Origin: Septoria linicola
Taxonomy: Eukaryota; Ascomycota; Dothideomycetes; Mycosphaerellales; Mycosphaerellaceae
Direction of reading: 5' to 3'
DNA: 64,000 nt
Assembly (NCBI GenBank): GCA_024114885.1
Contig: CP099418.1
Coordinates: 4,278,001-4,342,000, forward strand
The position numbers were made by a program, and so were the translations under genes. Shown piece after piece: positions 45,053 to 55,739 of the stretch. Positions within the stretch are counted from its first letter, which is position 1. Each line of letters begins with the position of its first letter. The notes below the pieces were generated by a model. It was not told where the DNA came from. It ran no database searches and worked only from the letters and a program-made list of their open reading frames with translations.

Positions 45053-48000
45053 TCACCACGAATTGCCTTCCAGCCTTTCTCTCAAGAGTCGCGGGTCAGT
45101 AAGGCTTCTCTTCTTAGCGAAGTGGCCCTGCAATGTCGTGATCTCTGCAATGGGTCCCTCTGACTGCTTCACGACAGGTTCCTCGTCGAGCTCGTACATT
45201 TGTTGGCCGGCAGCAGTACACTCACACCCGCAACCTGTAGGACAGGTGAATCCACTATCGTCTTCGTCAAGGCGTGCTACGAACTCGTCGAGACAGCGTG
45301 GATGAGTGGTGTGCAGACAAGCTGGACACAGCTGCTTTGCTGCTTTAATGGAGCAGTAGCAGATGCAGCAGGTCGCGCCTCGGCATTGCGGATCGAGGTG
45401 AGGCACGACTTTGTTGCTCTGCTGCTGCTTCATGCTCGACGGTCTGACACCAGCGAGATCGGCTATGTTCTCGAGCTCTGCGGCCTCGATCACCAGATCC
45501 CACGACCGAAGCTGCTCAGCATATGTATCGCGCCAGACACTACATCTCGAGACGAGATGTTCCGGTAGAAAAGAGCTGTCATGGAAGGCAGCGGACTGGT
45601 CATCGTAGAAGCTCTGTCCATTGAGCTCTCGTATAACGACACCAGGGTTGGGGTTAGGGGTTCGCGGAAGACTCATGTCATCGATCGTTCTATCACTGTC
45701 ATAGTTGTCATCTTCCTGCGCAAGGCTTAGGCTGCGTTGACTATCCTGTAAGGTACCCGAGGCCGTGGCGAAAGAAACAGACTTGCTCCAGCTCCCAGTA
45801 GCCGTGGGAAGACTCGTGGAAAGCTCGTTACCAGGACTGCCGCCAAGTCGCCTCGTAGGTGGCGAAGTGCTATATCCCGCAAGCTTATCAGAAATCGTCT
45901 GCGCGTAGTACTTTGCTGCAGCACTGAAACTCCCTCGACTAGTCTCTGGACTTGCGGACCCTGAAGCCGAAAGTCTGGTATTGTGTCTAGCTAGAGGTGG
46001 TAAAGCAAGTGGAGGCGTGCTTCCCGACGAATCGATGTAGGGTGTACTTGGTAGAGATGGATCGCGAGACGATGCTCGAGAGCTATAGGGCTTGACCGGA
46101 GATTCATCGAGTAAGCTTGCGTCCGTCAAGTCGGTGCCAGTTCGCAACAGTGAGATGCTGGGAGGAGTCTTAGAGCTCGGCGATATGTGCGACGCTTCTG
46201 CAAGGGAGTTCATATCAGCAGTAAGAAGTGTCCTATGTCTTGCGGCTTCTGCGCGTATGCCTTCGGATGCTCGTATCAGCAGCGACGCCACACACGCGAG
46301 CAGCTGCACATCGGCCTGGCGCTCCGCCCAATCTAAGATCTGCTCAATGGCCCAAGACCTGCCGAGGGGGTGGCCCGTCCAGCTGAGCGAGATGATGTCC
46401 CTCTCCAAGGCTCGCTCTGCATAACTTGAAGCAAGCGACAAGTTGCGCGAGAGCATCGGCCGTTGATTGACTGAAGGGGGCTCAGAGTCTTGTGCCTGCA
46501 ATACAAGCTCAGATCTGTCACAGCTCCTCTGCTCGACTAGAAGGGCGAGCAAACGCCACGTCTCTGCTGACTCCTCACGACTGACCCCATCAGCGGAATG
46601 TGCATTCTCCAGGCACATTTCAGCTACTGATTCATTCTTCTCTGGCAACAAGCGGTAATCATAAGCTAGTCGTTGAGCATGCTGCAGTATCTGTACCTCG
46701 TGCACTGCAATTGCGACTTTCTGTTGTCCTACGGGCTCCATTTTGGCCGCTTTGACAGGAGATACTCTCGTAGACCACAGTAAGTTGTTGTCGAGCGATG
46801 ACGCTGGCATAGAGTAGCGTGGACCGAAGTGCGTACCCTTCTCAGGTGAAGCATCACCCTCCGACTCAGAGACTATCGCACTAGCTCGAGACATGTTGGT
46901 GAGATTCCCGAAACTAGGGAACAGCCTCGTGACTTCCGAGTCCTGTCTCTCTCGGGTCCCCAAGGCAAACTCAGCGTCTCCATTGACTGATGCCGGTTTG
47001 GCACGGGTCAGAAAGAATGTCAGCAGCTGGCCACTGGCACCGAAACGCGCCCCACAGGTTCGGGGTAACGGGACATTGACACCACCGGGTAAGTACGATC
47101 CACTGCCCTGTAGATGCTCTGCGAAAGTCTCATCGTCAGAGTCGCTATCGTGACCTGCAGTAGATGTGATGGAGTCGAATGAAGCTCGAGGTGGTAGACG
47201 CAAAGACTCGTCCAGAGGCACTGTCGAGGCCCGACGGGCAGGTATGCTTGGCGATAGAAATGGCATGGGCGAGTCATGTTCGTCCTCATCTCCATTCATC
47301 GTTGGTAATTCCAAGCTAGAAGTTATGGAGGTCGGTATGGTCGCTGGCAGGCCAGTCTCCGCCTTGCGAGCTGAGGGCGATATGTCTCGTTTCTTGGGCT
47401 CAAAGACACGCTGGCCGCCCGAGCCGTGGATGGACGCTGTTCTCGGGGAAGGCGATTGGCCAAGACGTTGATAGATACTTAGCTCTGGCCTCATCTGTTG
47501 AACGACTTGCTCCTCTCGCTCGAGGCTGATTTTGCTTAGGTACTGAGTGTTTGTGCTGGCAGAGAAATCCCATCCCATGCCGTCCAGTACGGTGCCTGGA
47601 ACTTCGTAGGACTGAGTCTCCTGCCCCATGCAGGCCACAATGTGCACAGTCTTTTCGCGCACGCGCAGTGAGAAGCAGTCGATGGTTGCGTCCAGGCGCA
47701 ATCTCCATAGCTCAGTATGCTCATCCTTTTCGGCAAAGAAGGCGATGAAGAAGAGAATATGGCCATCACGAGGGAGCACGAGCAAGCCGTTGCGGCCGAC
47801 GAGCATGGCTTGGCTGACCTTCATACCGATTTGAAAATCCGAAGCAGGCATATAGCCAATATCTTCAAGCTTTCCAAACATGGTGTCTTCCTCATCGCTG
47901 TCATTCATTGCGCGCGGCGGCGCCTTCCTGAAGTCCTTGAGAGCTTGGTGTACATCGTAGATCGACACTGACCCCAGTGACGAAATACCAAGAACTCGAA

Positions 48001-48619
48001 GAGGACTTGTTGCGAACCAGCGCAGAGCTTTGTATTCGGAGTCTTTCGACTTGGTCACCAGAAATGGCTTCGTAGATGGAAGCGCCCATACCGAGATGCA
48101 ATTCCTGTGACAGCCAGCAAGCAGCTCGTGATCCTTTGGATGAAAGGCTACATGATTGCATGCGCCGTGAAAGGCCCGAACGTGATAGAGCGGTCGAGCA
48201 GGGTGCTTCAAAGACCATGCACAGATACTGCCGTCGACAGCGCCGGTGGCGAGAATCCCGGGCTTCGATTCAGCCCAAGCCAGGGAAGTGATGATTCTGC
48301 CATTGCCCTTCAAGGCATGCTTCACTTTCCTGGTGTCGACATCGAAAACCAGAATCTGCACGCCCGTGGCAATAGCAAGCAGCTTTCCTCGGAGGGTCGA
48401 AAAGGCTAACACCGGTTGAAACCATGGCCGATCGTCCTCGTAGCGGAACAAGCGCTTGTAGTGCTCATTCCTGGCAAGCTTCCGCGCATATACACCTTTG
48501 CGATTGGCATAGGCAGCATACTGGGCGCTCACGGCATATGTTGCGCATGGGACACGCGGTTCCCGAGAGACGGAATTTGTATCATCGTGGGCAGCCCATC
48601 GTGGACTCGCAAACTCCAT
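45053..48619 (-). CDS. SEA/GATOR2 complex subunit, WDR59/Sea3 (Mtc5) homologue
   Basis: One uninterrupted minus-strand frame of 1188 residues. The first 370 residues form a WD40 propeller (IITSLAWAESKPGILATGAV, DGSICAWSLKHPARPLYHVR, HKDHELL-type blades). Landmarks shared with WDR59 follow: NVPLPRTCGARFGASGQLLT (about residue 513), VAEMCLENA and HPLGRSWAIEQILDWAERQA. The extreme C-terminus is a zinc-binding module, CCICYCSIKAAKQLCPACLH then HPRCLDEF and CPTGCGCEC (about 1075-1135), as in Sea3/Mtc5 and WDR59. The SEA (GATOR2-like) complex sits on the vacuole and signals amino-acid status to TORC1. The long middle is Ser/Pro rich. I cannot see an RWD domain between propeller and PRTCG motif, where the family normally has one. 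It shares a 405-bp divergent promoter with the Ubc13 gene. Confidence 0.87.
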   Translation of the reverse strand: MEFASPRWAAHDDTNSVSREPRVPCATYAVSAQYAAYANRKGVYARKLARNEHYKRLFRYEDDRPWFQPVLAFSTLRGKLLAIATGVQILVFDVDTRKVKHALKGNGRIITSLAWAESKPGILATGAVDGSICAWSLKHPARPLYHVRAFHGACNHVAFHPKDHELLAGCHRNCISVWALPSTKPFLVTKSKDSEYKALRWFATSPLRVLGISSLGSVSIYDVHQALKDFRKAPPRAMNDSDEEDTMFGKLEDIGYMPASDFQIGMKVSQAMLVGRNGLLVLPRDGHILFFIAFFAEKDEHTELWRLRLDATIDCFSLRVREKTVHIVACMGQETQSYEVPGTVLDGMGWDFSASTNTQYLSKISLEREEQVVQQMRPELSIYQRLGQSPSPRTASIHGSGGQRVFEPKKRDISPSARKAETGLPATIPTSITSSLELPTMNGDEDEHDSPMPFLSPSIPARRASTVPLDESLRLPPRASFDSITSTAGHDSDSDDETFAEHLQGSGSYLPGGVNVPLPRTCGARFGASGQLLTFFLTRAKPASVNGDAEFALGTRERQDSEVTRLFPSFGNLTNMSRASAIVSESEGDASPEKGTHFGPRYSMPASSLDNNLLWSTRVSPVKAAKMEPVGQQKVAIAVHEVQILQHAQRLAYDYRLLPEKNESVAEMCLENAHSADGVSREESAETWRLLALLVEQRSCDRSELVLQAQDSEPPSVNQRPMLSRNLSLASSYAERALERDIISLSWTGHPLGRSWAIEQILDWAERQADVQLLACVASLLIRASEGIRAEAARHRTLLTADMNSLAEASHISPSSKTPPSISLLRTGTDLTDASLLDESPVKPYSSRASSRDPSLPSTPYIDSSGSTPPLALPPLARHNTRLSASGSASPETSRGSFSAAAKYYAQTISDKLAGYSTSPPTRRLGGSPGNELSTSLPTATGSWSKSVSFATASGTLQDSQRSLSLAQEDDNYDSDRTIDDMSLPRTPNPNPGVVIRELNGQSFYDDQSAAFHDSSFLPEHLVSRCSVWRDTYAEQLRSWDLVIEAAELENIADLAGVRPSSMKQQQSNKVVPHLDPQCRGATCCICYCSIKAAKQLCPACLHTTHPRCLDEFVARLDEDDSGFTCPTGCGCECTAAGQQMYELDEEPVVKQSEGPIAEITTLQGHFAKKRSLTDPRLLRERLEGNSW

Positions 48620-49024
48620 AGAGCTGGTCTATGTGTTTTCGATGGCCGGCCTCATGACTTCAATGTCAAGATTGTGGCTTGTGCATGTCATGAATGTCAG
48701 TGTTGAACGTGATGGACATGGTGGCTTGGTGGTGTTGCAGACACGCGACAAATGCCGAAGTGAGCCCGAGTGGGTCTTGCCCCAGTTGATCGAGCCCTAC
48801 GACATGTTGCAGCTGGTAGACTAAGAATCATTGTTCATCTGGCTTGGTCTGCATTCTGCTCACCTTCAGCATACACACCCAGCATACTCACGACTACGAG
48901 AGCTCTCATATCACCTTCCAATCGAGATTGTCCACGATCCCGCGCCTGGAGCGTCACGACCACATACTGTGTGCAAACACGCCCCACCATCGCTCATCGC
49001 GCGCAAACAGCGATTCACACGACC
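48620..49024 (+). promoter_or_regulatory. Shared divergent promoter of WDR59-like and Ubc13 genes
   Basis: 405 bp between two outward-facing start codons. I see no strong regulatory consensus. A pyrimidine-rich tract precedes the Ubc13 ATG. Confidence 0.5.
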
Positions 49025-49604
49025 ATGTCTGCGCCTCTTCCCAAGCGCATCATCAAAGAGACGGAGCGGCTGCAGAACGAGCCGGTGCCCGGCATCTCCG
49101 CCACGCCCCACGACGACAATGCCCGCTACTTCGACGTGGTGGTAGAAGGCCCTGGTGGAAGCTGTTACGAAGGTGGGCTTAGACAAACGTATCCTGATGC
49201 ATAAAGACAGCACGGTATTAACGTCAGGACAGGCGGAATCTTCCAGCTCGAACTCTTCCTCCCCGACGACTATCCCATGTGCCCGCCTCGCATACGCTTC
49301 CTGACCCGCATCTATCACCCAAACATCGATCGCTTGGGCCGCATCTGTCTGGATGTGCTCAAGAACAACTGGAGTCCTGCTCTGCAGATCAGAACCATCC
49401 TACTGAGCATACAAGCCTTGCTAGGAGCGCCGAATCCCGAGGACCCTCTGAACGAAGCAGTCGCAAAGCAGTGGAAGGTAAGATGGCGCCATTGCTGGGG
49501 ACCGGTCTTGATCAAACGACTGACGAAGCCAACAGGAGAATCAACCCGAGGCGATCAAGACTGCACGTGAATGGACGCAGCTGTACGCCCAACCAAAGGC
49601 ATAA
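49025..49604 (+). CDS. UBC13: Ubiquitin-conjugating enzyme E2 Ubc13
   Basis: Three exons: 49025-49172, 49233-49477, 49536-49604. Introns are 60 and 58 bp (GTGGGC and GTAAGA donors). The product is 153 residues, the exact family size. The joins give YEGGIFQLELFLPDDYPM and KQWKENQPEAIKTAREWTQL. The catalytic Cys88 lies in LGRICLDVLKNNWSPALQIR, and the HPN motif is at 78-80. Ubc13 with a Uev partner builds Lys63-linked ubiquitin chains in post-replicative DNA repair and endocytic sorting. The segment ILLSIQALLGAPNPEDPLNE is diagnostic for this E2 class. All key residues look intact. Confidence 0.95.
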
Positions 49605-50467
49605 GTAGTGGGCAACGGTGAGATCAGCCCGAAACTTCAGGCAGCTGCCACGGGAATGGCACGAAATCGAGCCTAGAGGTGCACATCTGGCAGACATGCC
49701 AGACTGACGAGACATGAATTTTGCGACTGCATGCGCGTGCGCCGCGCAACATAGATGAGTCGATAACATGCAATACTGGCGAGTGATCCATAAAGCTGGG
49801 CCTGGAAGAGCGAAGCAGCACTGGCATTCTCGACCACTTTTCTGACACCACCAAATACTCACGAGACCAAGTGACAGTGATCACGGCACAATGATTTTCT
49901 CCAAAAGTGAAGTTGCCCTCAACGCTAACTTCTGTACTGATGTGCGCGAGCGTCAACTCGTGCATGACCAAATGCATGCCAGGGTCTGAATTACAGGGAT
50001 TCCGACTTTCACTTCATTCACCTGCAGCACAGACATGCATCAAGCTCATGTCAGGCGCGCTGCCACTTGAGGGTAGAAGCACAGCAAGGCTAGGACAATG
50101 AGCTTGCGTACCCAGGCTTTTGTCGAACGAACCCGAGTGACAACAATAACATCGTTCGAGCCGGCTACTTGCAAACGACACTTGAAACTGCAGCGCTGCC
50201 TCTCGCGCATTCAGAGCACTGACCACGCAAGATTTAGGTTCTTTTCGCAGAGACTGCTCTTCCATTTCAACCACAAAACTGGAACATCATATCGCGACAT
50301 CACCACCGCGCATGAGAAGCATACTTGCTTCACGAGTACAGAGCTGCGACCATGTTCGCCTTACCGCAGGCCACAACCAGTGCCGTCAGGCCAGCGCGCG
50401 GTATGGGAAATCTTGAACACCTTTTGTGACACGTTGTACTTTGCTGATGCCACTTGAAGACGGCGAC
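49605..50467 (+). other. Intergenic spacer
   Basis: About 860 bp between two plus-strand genes; presumably the promoter of the large downstream gene. No coding or RNA signal is seen. Confidence 0.45.
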
Positions 50468-53400
50468 ATGAACACACCACAGAAGTCCAACAGCCGCCGA
50501 ACCAGCTTCTTTGGCAGCAGTGGCAGTAAGTGGAAGGAAGCGAGACTCTCCACTCCATGACTCTCACTGACAGTGCTAGGACCATCTGCTTTCAGCCCGA
50601 ACGATGTGCCATTGACGCCTGGCATGAGACCTTCGGGCGACACTGATTTCAGCGCCACGCTTGTGGGTAGTTCGAGCGACGACAGCAGCATTCGTGATGG
50701 TGGTGACCCACTGTTCAGTCCACAGTTCAGCATCAGCAGCTCGCGCTCCCCCTCACTGGCGCGACAGCAGCTCGAGGAAGGTATCAAGAAGAAGAAGAGC
50801 TTCGTTGGCGGATTCAGTTTGAGGTCGAGAAAATCGAGCTCCGCACTGTCTCGCACTGTGAGCACGGAGACGTGGCAGACTATGGCGTCTGGTGATTCCA
50901 TTACCTCCGCCAGGTTTGGCCCTGCCATTTCGACACCGAGCTCGAGTTTGGGCTTTTTCACTCGCAAACGCGCGAAGAGCTCACCAAAGACACCTGATGA
51001 GCGAACTTTGCACAGTCCAAAGAGCATGTCAAGTTTCATGTCGACCGACTCTGTCACCACAATCGCAACCGTATCACCTCTGGGGCGTTCGCCACATTTG
51101 CCCACCCCTCTACGTTACTCAAGCACTCCAGATGCTTCGGAGAACCCGCCACTAGATTCAGACGAGCCCTTCCCTGGCATTCTGCCTTCCAATCGGCCCG
51201 TTCAGACCCCACGCCTTGCGCCGCGACAAGACTATGGACATCGCAGCTTCAGCTCGCCGGCCACGCCAAGCGCTCTCCACAGACCAAGAGAGCCGCAGTC
51301 CACGACGTCTCAGTGGTGCACGAATCACAATGGGCACAAGATACCATACGTTGTCAGCGGACAGGCCGCGGCAGACCTTGAGTGGTCACAAAGTGCGGGA
51401 TTAGCAAAGTCCAAGGACGATCTAGCACTTGAATGGGCCCAGTACTGCGAGATGGTGAAGCACGAGCTACGCAAACAAGAGAAAAAGGAAGCCAGAGATC
51501 CGCTAGGAGTTCCGCCTCAAGATGGGACGTCCAAAGAAATGGATGCATACGCGACGAAGAAGCGAGGCCGCACTGATGACAAGATCAAGATTGCGGCCAA
51601 GTTCATCAACCGAACCAGTACCTGTGGCTTGATGCTCAAGGAGGGCTGGCAGGAGAGCTTTCCGCAAGAACTTTCGGTGTACCAGACGCTTGCTGAGTGG
51701 GAGAAGCATCACGCAAAGCGTGATCCACAAATGAAGGAGACTGTGCTCAAGCGTTTGTTCAAGAAGGTGAAGCAAGAATTGTCGACACCTTTATTGGCTG
51801 ACCCGGAGCGCACACCAACAGTGCCCGCATTGAGTAGGAGACGAGGTGAGGACAAATTTTTGGTTGACGATGCTTCCGACACACCCTTAGCCTCATCGCC
51901 GGACGAAGAACACTATCAGGTACACGGCCTTGGCATTTCAACATTGTCATCAATGGGCAGCTTCGACTCCGTGTCGGCAGACCTTCGCACGCCCGGGATA
52001 TCCTTCCAAGATGATGCTCAAGATGATGCCACCCCGACGCTTCCAGTCAAGTCACCCTTGAGGTACACGTCTGATTTTTACTTCACGTCACCCACTATCC
52101 CGTTATCCCCCGTGCCCGGCAGTCTATCACGGGAGGACAAATCCGGCTGGGAGACTATCGCTGATGATGAGGTTGACATTGACGACGACCTCATTGCAGC
52201 TGCCAACGGTGCAGGGAGCACGCCAGACTTGCGACAGAAATTTCGGGACGAGGAGTTCGAGGATTTGTTGCGAGCTCCTGTTCCTCCAGTACCCCAGATT
52301 TCTCCCGAGATTCGCCAAAAATACGAGCAGACTGCACTCCCGGTACGCCCCTCAGTGCCTCGACACAGCAGTGTGCTTTTCGTCCGCCGAGACTCAAGTC
52401 GCGATAAGTTCTGCCCCAAGCTGAACAGTGAAGAGGTTCAGGCAGAGTTTGATCGAGGAGTGCAAGCAGCGGCACAGCGCCGAATCGACAAGATGTCCAA
52501 GGCTTCTCTGGCAACAGGCCATCCCGCGCTACATATCAACACTAGCCTCAGCATCAACCCGCGGTCCTCGTCTTTGCCATTGCACGTCCCAAAGGCTCGT
52601 GTTTCCGAGCTTCCAACACCGACAAAAGCAAAACCTGTCAAGCCAGTAAAGCCGCCAGGGCTCGCGGCGCACCTTGCACTGCGCAAACTGCAGGAGGAAG
52701 AATCGCCACCAGCAAACACGTCTTACATTCCACGTCCTCCCAGATATGGTCTGCGCATCAGCCCAGGGAAGACTCTCGACTCGCCAAAGGCAAGCGATGG
52801 CGTCGGTGATCTGGACGCTGCCGCTCCACTTCCTCTGCCGAACAGATTCGCGCCGAGTACTGAGACACGGCGCTTTGACCACGCTTCCACGGCTGTTCAG
52901 CCAATCCAGGACGAGTGTCAGGATCCTGAGTCACCAGGTAATCAAGAAATGAATAATGTCGTTGCGGCCTGGCGTGGTCCGCGTACGCCCAGCATGCCCG
53001 CCGTCCATGACTACGAAAATTCGCCATCGATGCAGGATGCTCAACGCATGCGCCAGCGACTAGGGTTACCTCTACTAGAGCACAAGCGCGAGAGTGATCC
53101 ACCACACCCCAACCACAAGTACGTATGGAACACCATGAATCTGATGTGCATGGGCATTCACCGTGGCGCCTACGAACCCACGGATGCCTCCCCATCACAA
53201 GATACACTGTACGGAACATCGCCACTCCGTGGCTTCGGTAGTAGTCCTACAGATAGCGCCGTACGCCTGGCTAGCTACAACACTTTCAACAGCATCAGCT
53301 TCAACTACGAAGGCAAGAGCTGCCACGCCTGTCAGAGAACCTGCTGTTACTATGCCGAACAGCTCGCAATCATGAACATGGGTTTCGTGCAGAACCCAGG

Positions 53401-53752
53401 CGTCCGAGCAGCTGTTGATCGTGCCCGCCGTCACGAGCAAGAGCTGAGACGCGAGTTCCCAAGTGGCGTGGAGAGATATGATGCCCACATGAAGTGCTCG
53501 GACTGCGGTGCTGTCTGTTGCTTCGAGCACGGCATCGTGTGCAAGACTCTTTCTTGCCGCGCTGCACTATGCGATGGCTGCGCAGATGCGATGGGAGGTC
53601 GGTGCAGGTCGCATAGAGATAGAGAGGAGAGCAAATTGAGACAGATTGAAGAGGTGGGCTTGAGAATGGACCGCGCTGTGCACCACTTTCAGAGTCTGCA
53701 CGACTTGGAGGATGAGGCGGCTACGGAAGAACTGATTGATGGACTCTTGTGA
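50468..53752 (+). CDS. Large unknown protein with Cys-rich C-terminal domain
   Basis: Exons 50468-50525 and 50574-53752 with a 48-bp intron (GTAAGT donor, CTGACAG end) give 1078 residues starting MNTPQKSNSRRTSFFGS. Most of the chain is Ser/Pro rich and disordered, with many SP sites that could be kinase targets. One ordered block (about residues 240-400) includes CTNHNGHKIPYVVSGQAAAD and a helical EWEKHHAKRDPQMKETVLKR region. The last 150 residues hold a probable zinc-binding domain: CHACQRTCCYYAEQ, then KCSDCGAVCCFEHGIVCKT, CRAALCDGCADAMGGRCRSH, about 17 cysteines and several histidines. It ends in a helix. I do not recognise a named family. The layout suggests a regulatory or scaffold protein conserved in filamentous fungi. 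Confidence 0.8.
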
Positions 53753-54266
53753 ACTGTGCTTGGGAAATTCAGGACGCTTGATGGGAAAGAAAACTCACGC
53801 CCTTCATTGCAGCTGCTGGAATCAGCTACTCTGTTGAGTTGGCAGATACAGGGTTGGTTGAGGGCGTCTGCAGGCAAGGCAAAGCGGTCCGGAATCCCGA
53901 AGAACGACAGAGACAGGCGCATACGGACTTCAAAACTTCTCCTGCGGTTCTGCTAGTGATTGGCTCTACAGCAGAGCATGGCTGGCAGTAAAGGTGTTCT
54001 TCTCGGTGAAATTGTATCGAAGTGGAAGCGGAATTGCCCTCTTCGTCCAATTTCCGCTGTCTTGGCACGGCATGTATCGATGTGGACTGGGCGACAATCA
54101 GCTCACGGAGTTCGTGGAAACGCGTCAACATTCTTCCCTCTTTGTGTCACTTCACTACTTATTTTTGAGATCTCTCGTACACAATGTCGCTGCTCGCTTG
54201 GCCTCTAACTCTCTTCTATCAGCTTGCCCATAGTGATAGCCCAGGCTGAGTCCTGAAGCAGCAAGC
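53753..54266 (+). other. Intergenic spacer
   Basis: About 510 bp between two plus-strand genes; the likely promoter of the MFS gene. Nothing coding is supported. Confidence 0.45.
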
Positions 54267-55685
54267 ATGTCATCATCATCGAGCACTCTAACAATCGAGC
54301 ATCGTTCAAACCTACACACAATCGCAGAGCACAGCAAGCCTAGTACTCCCAAGCCAGTATTCCAGCCAGAGATCCGTCGTCTCGACGACTCCTGACCCTC
54401 AAGCAAAGAAGACGATGGCATTCCCCTGCAACAAATCCTCCAAGAAACCCCAGCCCCCGACGACGGAACCGCAGTCCCGGTCAAAGAGACCTGGCGCTCC
54501 CCACGCATCAACACGTACCGCTTCGCAGCCGTGTGTCTCGCACTCTTCGACCTCGGCCTCCACGATGCCTCCTACGGCCCTATGATCCCCTACCTCGAAG
54601 CCTACTACAATCTCAACTACACCACCGTGTCTCTCATCTTTCTCGCAGGGTTTCCCGGCTACCTCCTCGCAGCCTTCGCCTCCGACCGCATCCATCTCGC
54701 TTTCGGCCAACGTGGTCTCGCAGCTTTTGCTTCCACGTGCAGATTGTCTGCGTATATTGCGCTCGTCTGTCATCCACCTTGGCCCGTGGTGATTGTGCTC
54801 ATTGCGTTCTGTGGAATGGGTAACGGGCTTCTTGATGCGAGCTGGAACGCCTGGTGTGGAGATCTGGAGCATCCGAATGAGTTGTTGGGCGTTGTGCATG
54901 CACTCTATGGACTAGGAGCTGCGATTGCGCCGCTTGTGGCGAGTGCGATGACGGATAGGTTTGGTCTGCCGTGGTATCGGTATTATCTCATCCCGCTGGG
55001 ATTGTCGATTGTCGAGTTGGCGAGTGGTGTGGCGAGCTTTTGGAAGGAGAATGGAGCGGAGTTCAGGAGGAAGAGTGCTCATTCGAGAGAAGGAGGTGGA
55101 AGGACGAGAGCGGCGCTCAAGTTGCGGGTCACATGGACGCTGGCTGTTTTCCTGCTCTTTTATGTTGGCGCTGAGGTGGCTTTGAGCGGCTGGGTTGTGA
55201 CCTTCATGCAGCGAGTGCGTGGAGCTCCGGCTTTCGACTCTTCTCTGACTGCTACCGGATTCTGGCTTGGAGTTACTGCAGGCAGAGTCGTGCTTGGCTT
55301 CGTGACGCCGAAAGTTGGCGAGAGATGGGCGATCGTGGGATATCTTCTTGCGGCCGCTGGACTGGAGCTGCTCTTCTGGCTTGTGCCGCAATTCATCGTC
55401 TCGGCCATTGCCGTAGCCCTTATTGGCTTCTTCCTTGGGCCAATGTTCCCTGCGGCTGTGGTTGTGCTCAGCAAGACTTTGCCGAAACATCTGCATGTGG
55501 GTGCATTCAGCTTCGTGGCAGCACTGGGAATGGGCGGAGCGGCTGTGATACCTTTCGCAGTTGGTGCTATCGCAAGTGCAGCTGGAGTCAGAGCTTTGCA
55601 GCCCATCATCTTCGCTCTTTTGGTAGTCTTGCTACTTATGTGGCTGTCACTGCCCAAGATACCGAAGGACAAGCGCGAGGAGTAA
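54267..55685 (+). CDS. MFS transporter with one in-frame TGA near the N-terminus
   Basis: From ATG 54267 a single frame runs to TAA at 55685 (473 codons including the final stop) except for a TGA at 54393-54395, codon 43. Both sides read as one protein: a hydrophilic N-terminus (MSSSSSTLTIEHRSNLHTIA, QPEIRRLDDS), then after the TGA PSSKEDDGIPLQQILQETPA and KETWRSPRINTYRFAAVCLA, leading into helix 1. The rest is a clear 12-helix major facilitator of the fucose-permease-like branch (HDASYGPMIPYLEAYYNLNY, GFPGYLLAAFASDRIHLAFG, FCGMGNGLLDASWNAWCGDL). The only GT..AG introns that would remove the TGA in phase are weak (GTACTC donor, AAAG acceptor). The next in-frame Met lies inside helix 1 (54583). 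The TGA could be CGA to TGA decay, a base error, or read through; the stop is followed by C, the leakiest context. Substrate unknown. Confidence 0.75.
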
Positions 55686-55739
55686 CTGTAAATGCTCTCG
55701 TAGCTGTAGCCCGTCTAGACTCTATACTGCCTTTCGTCG

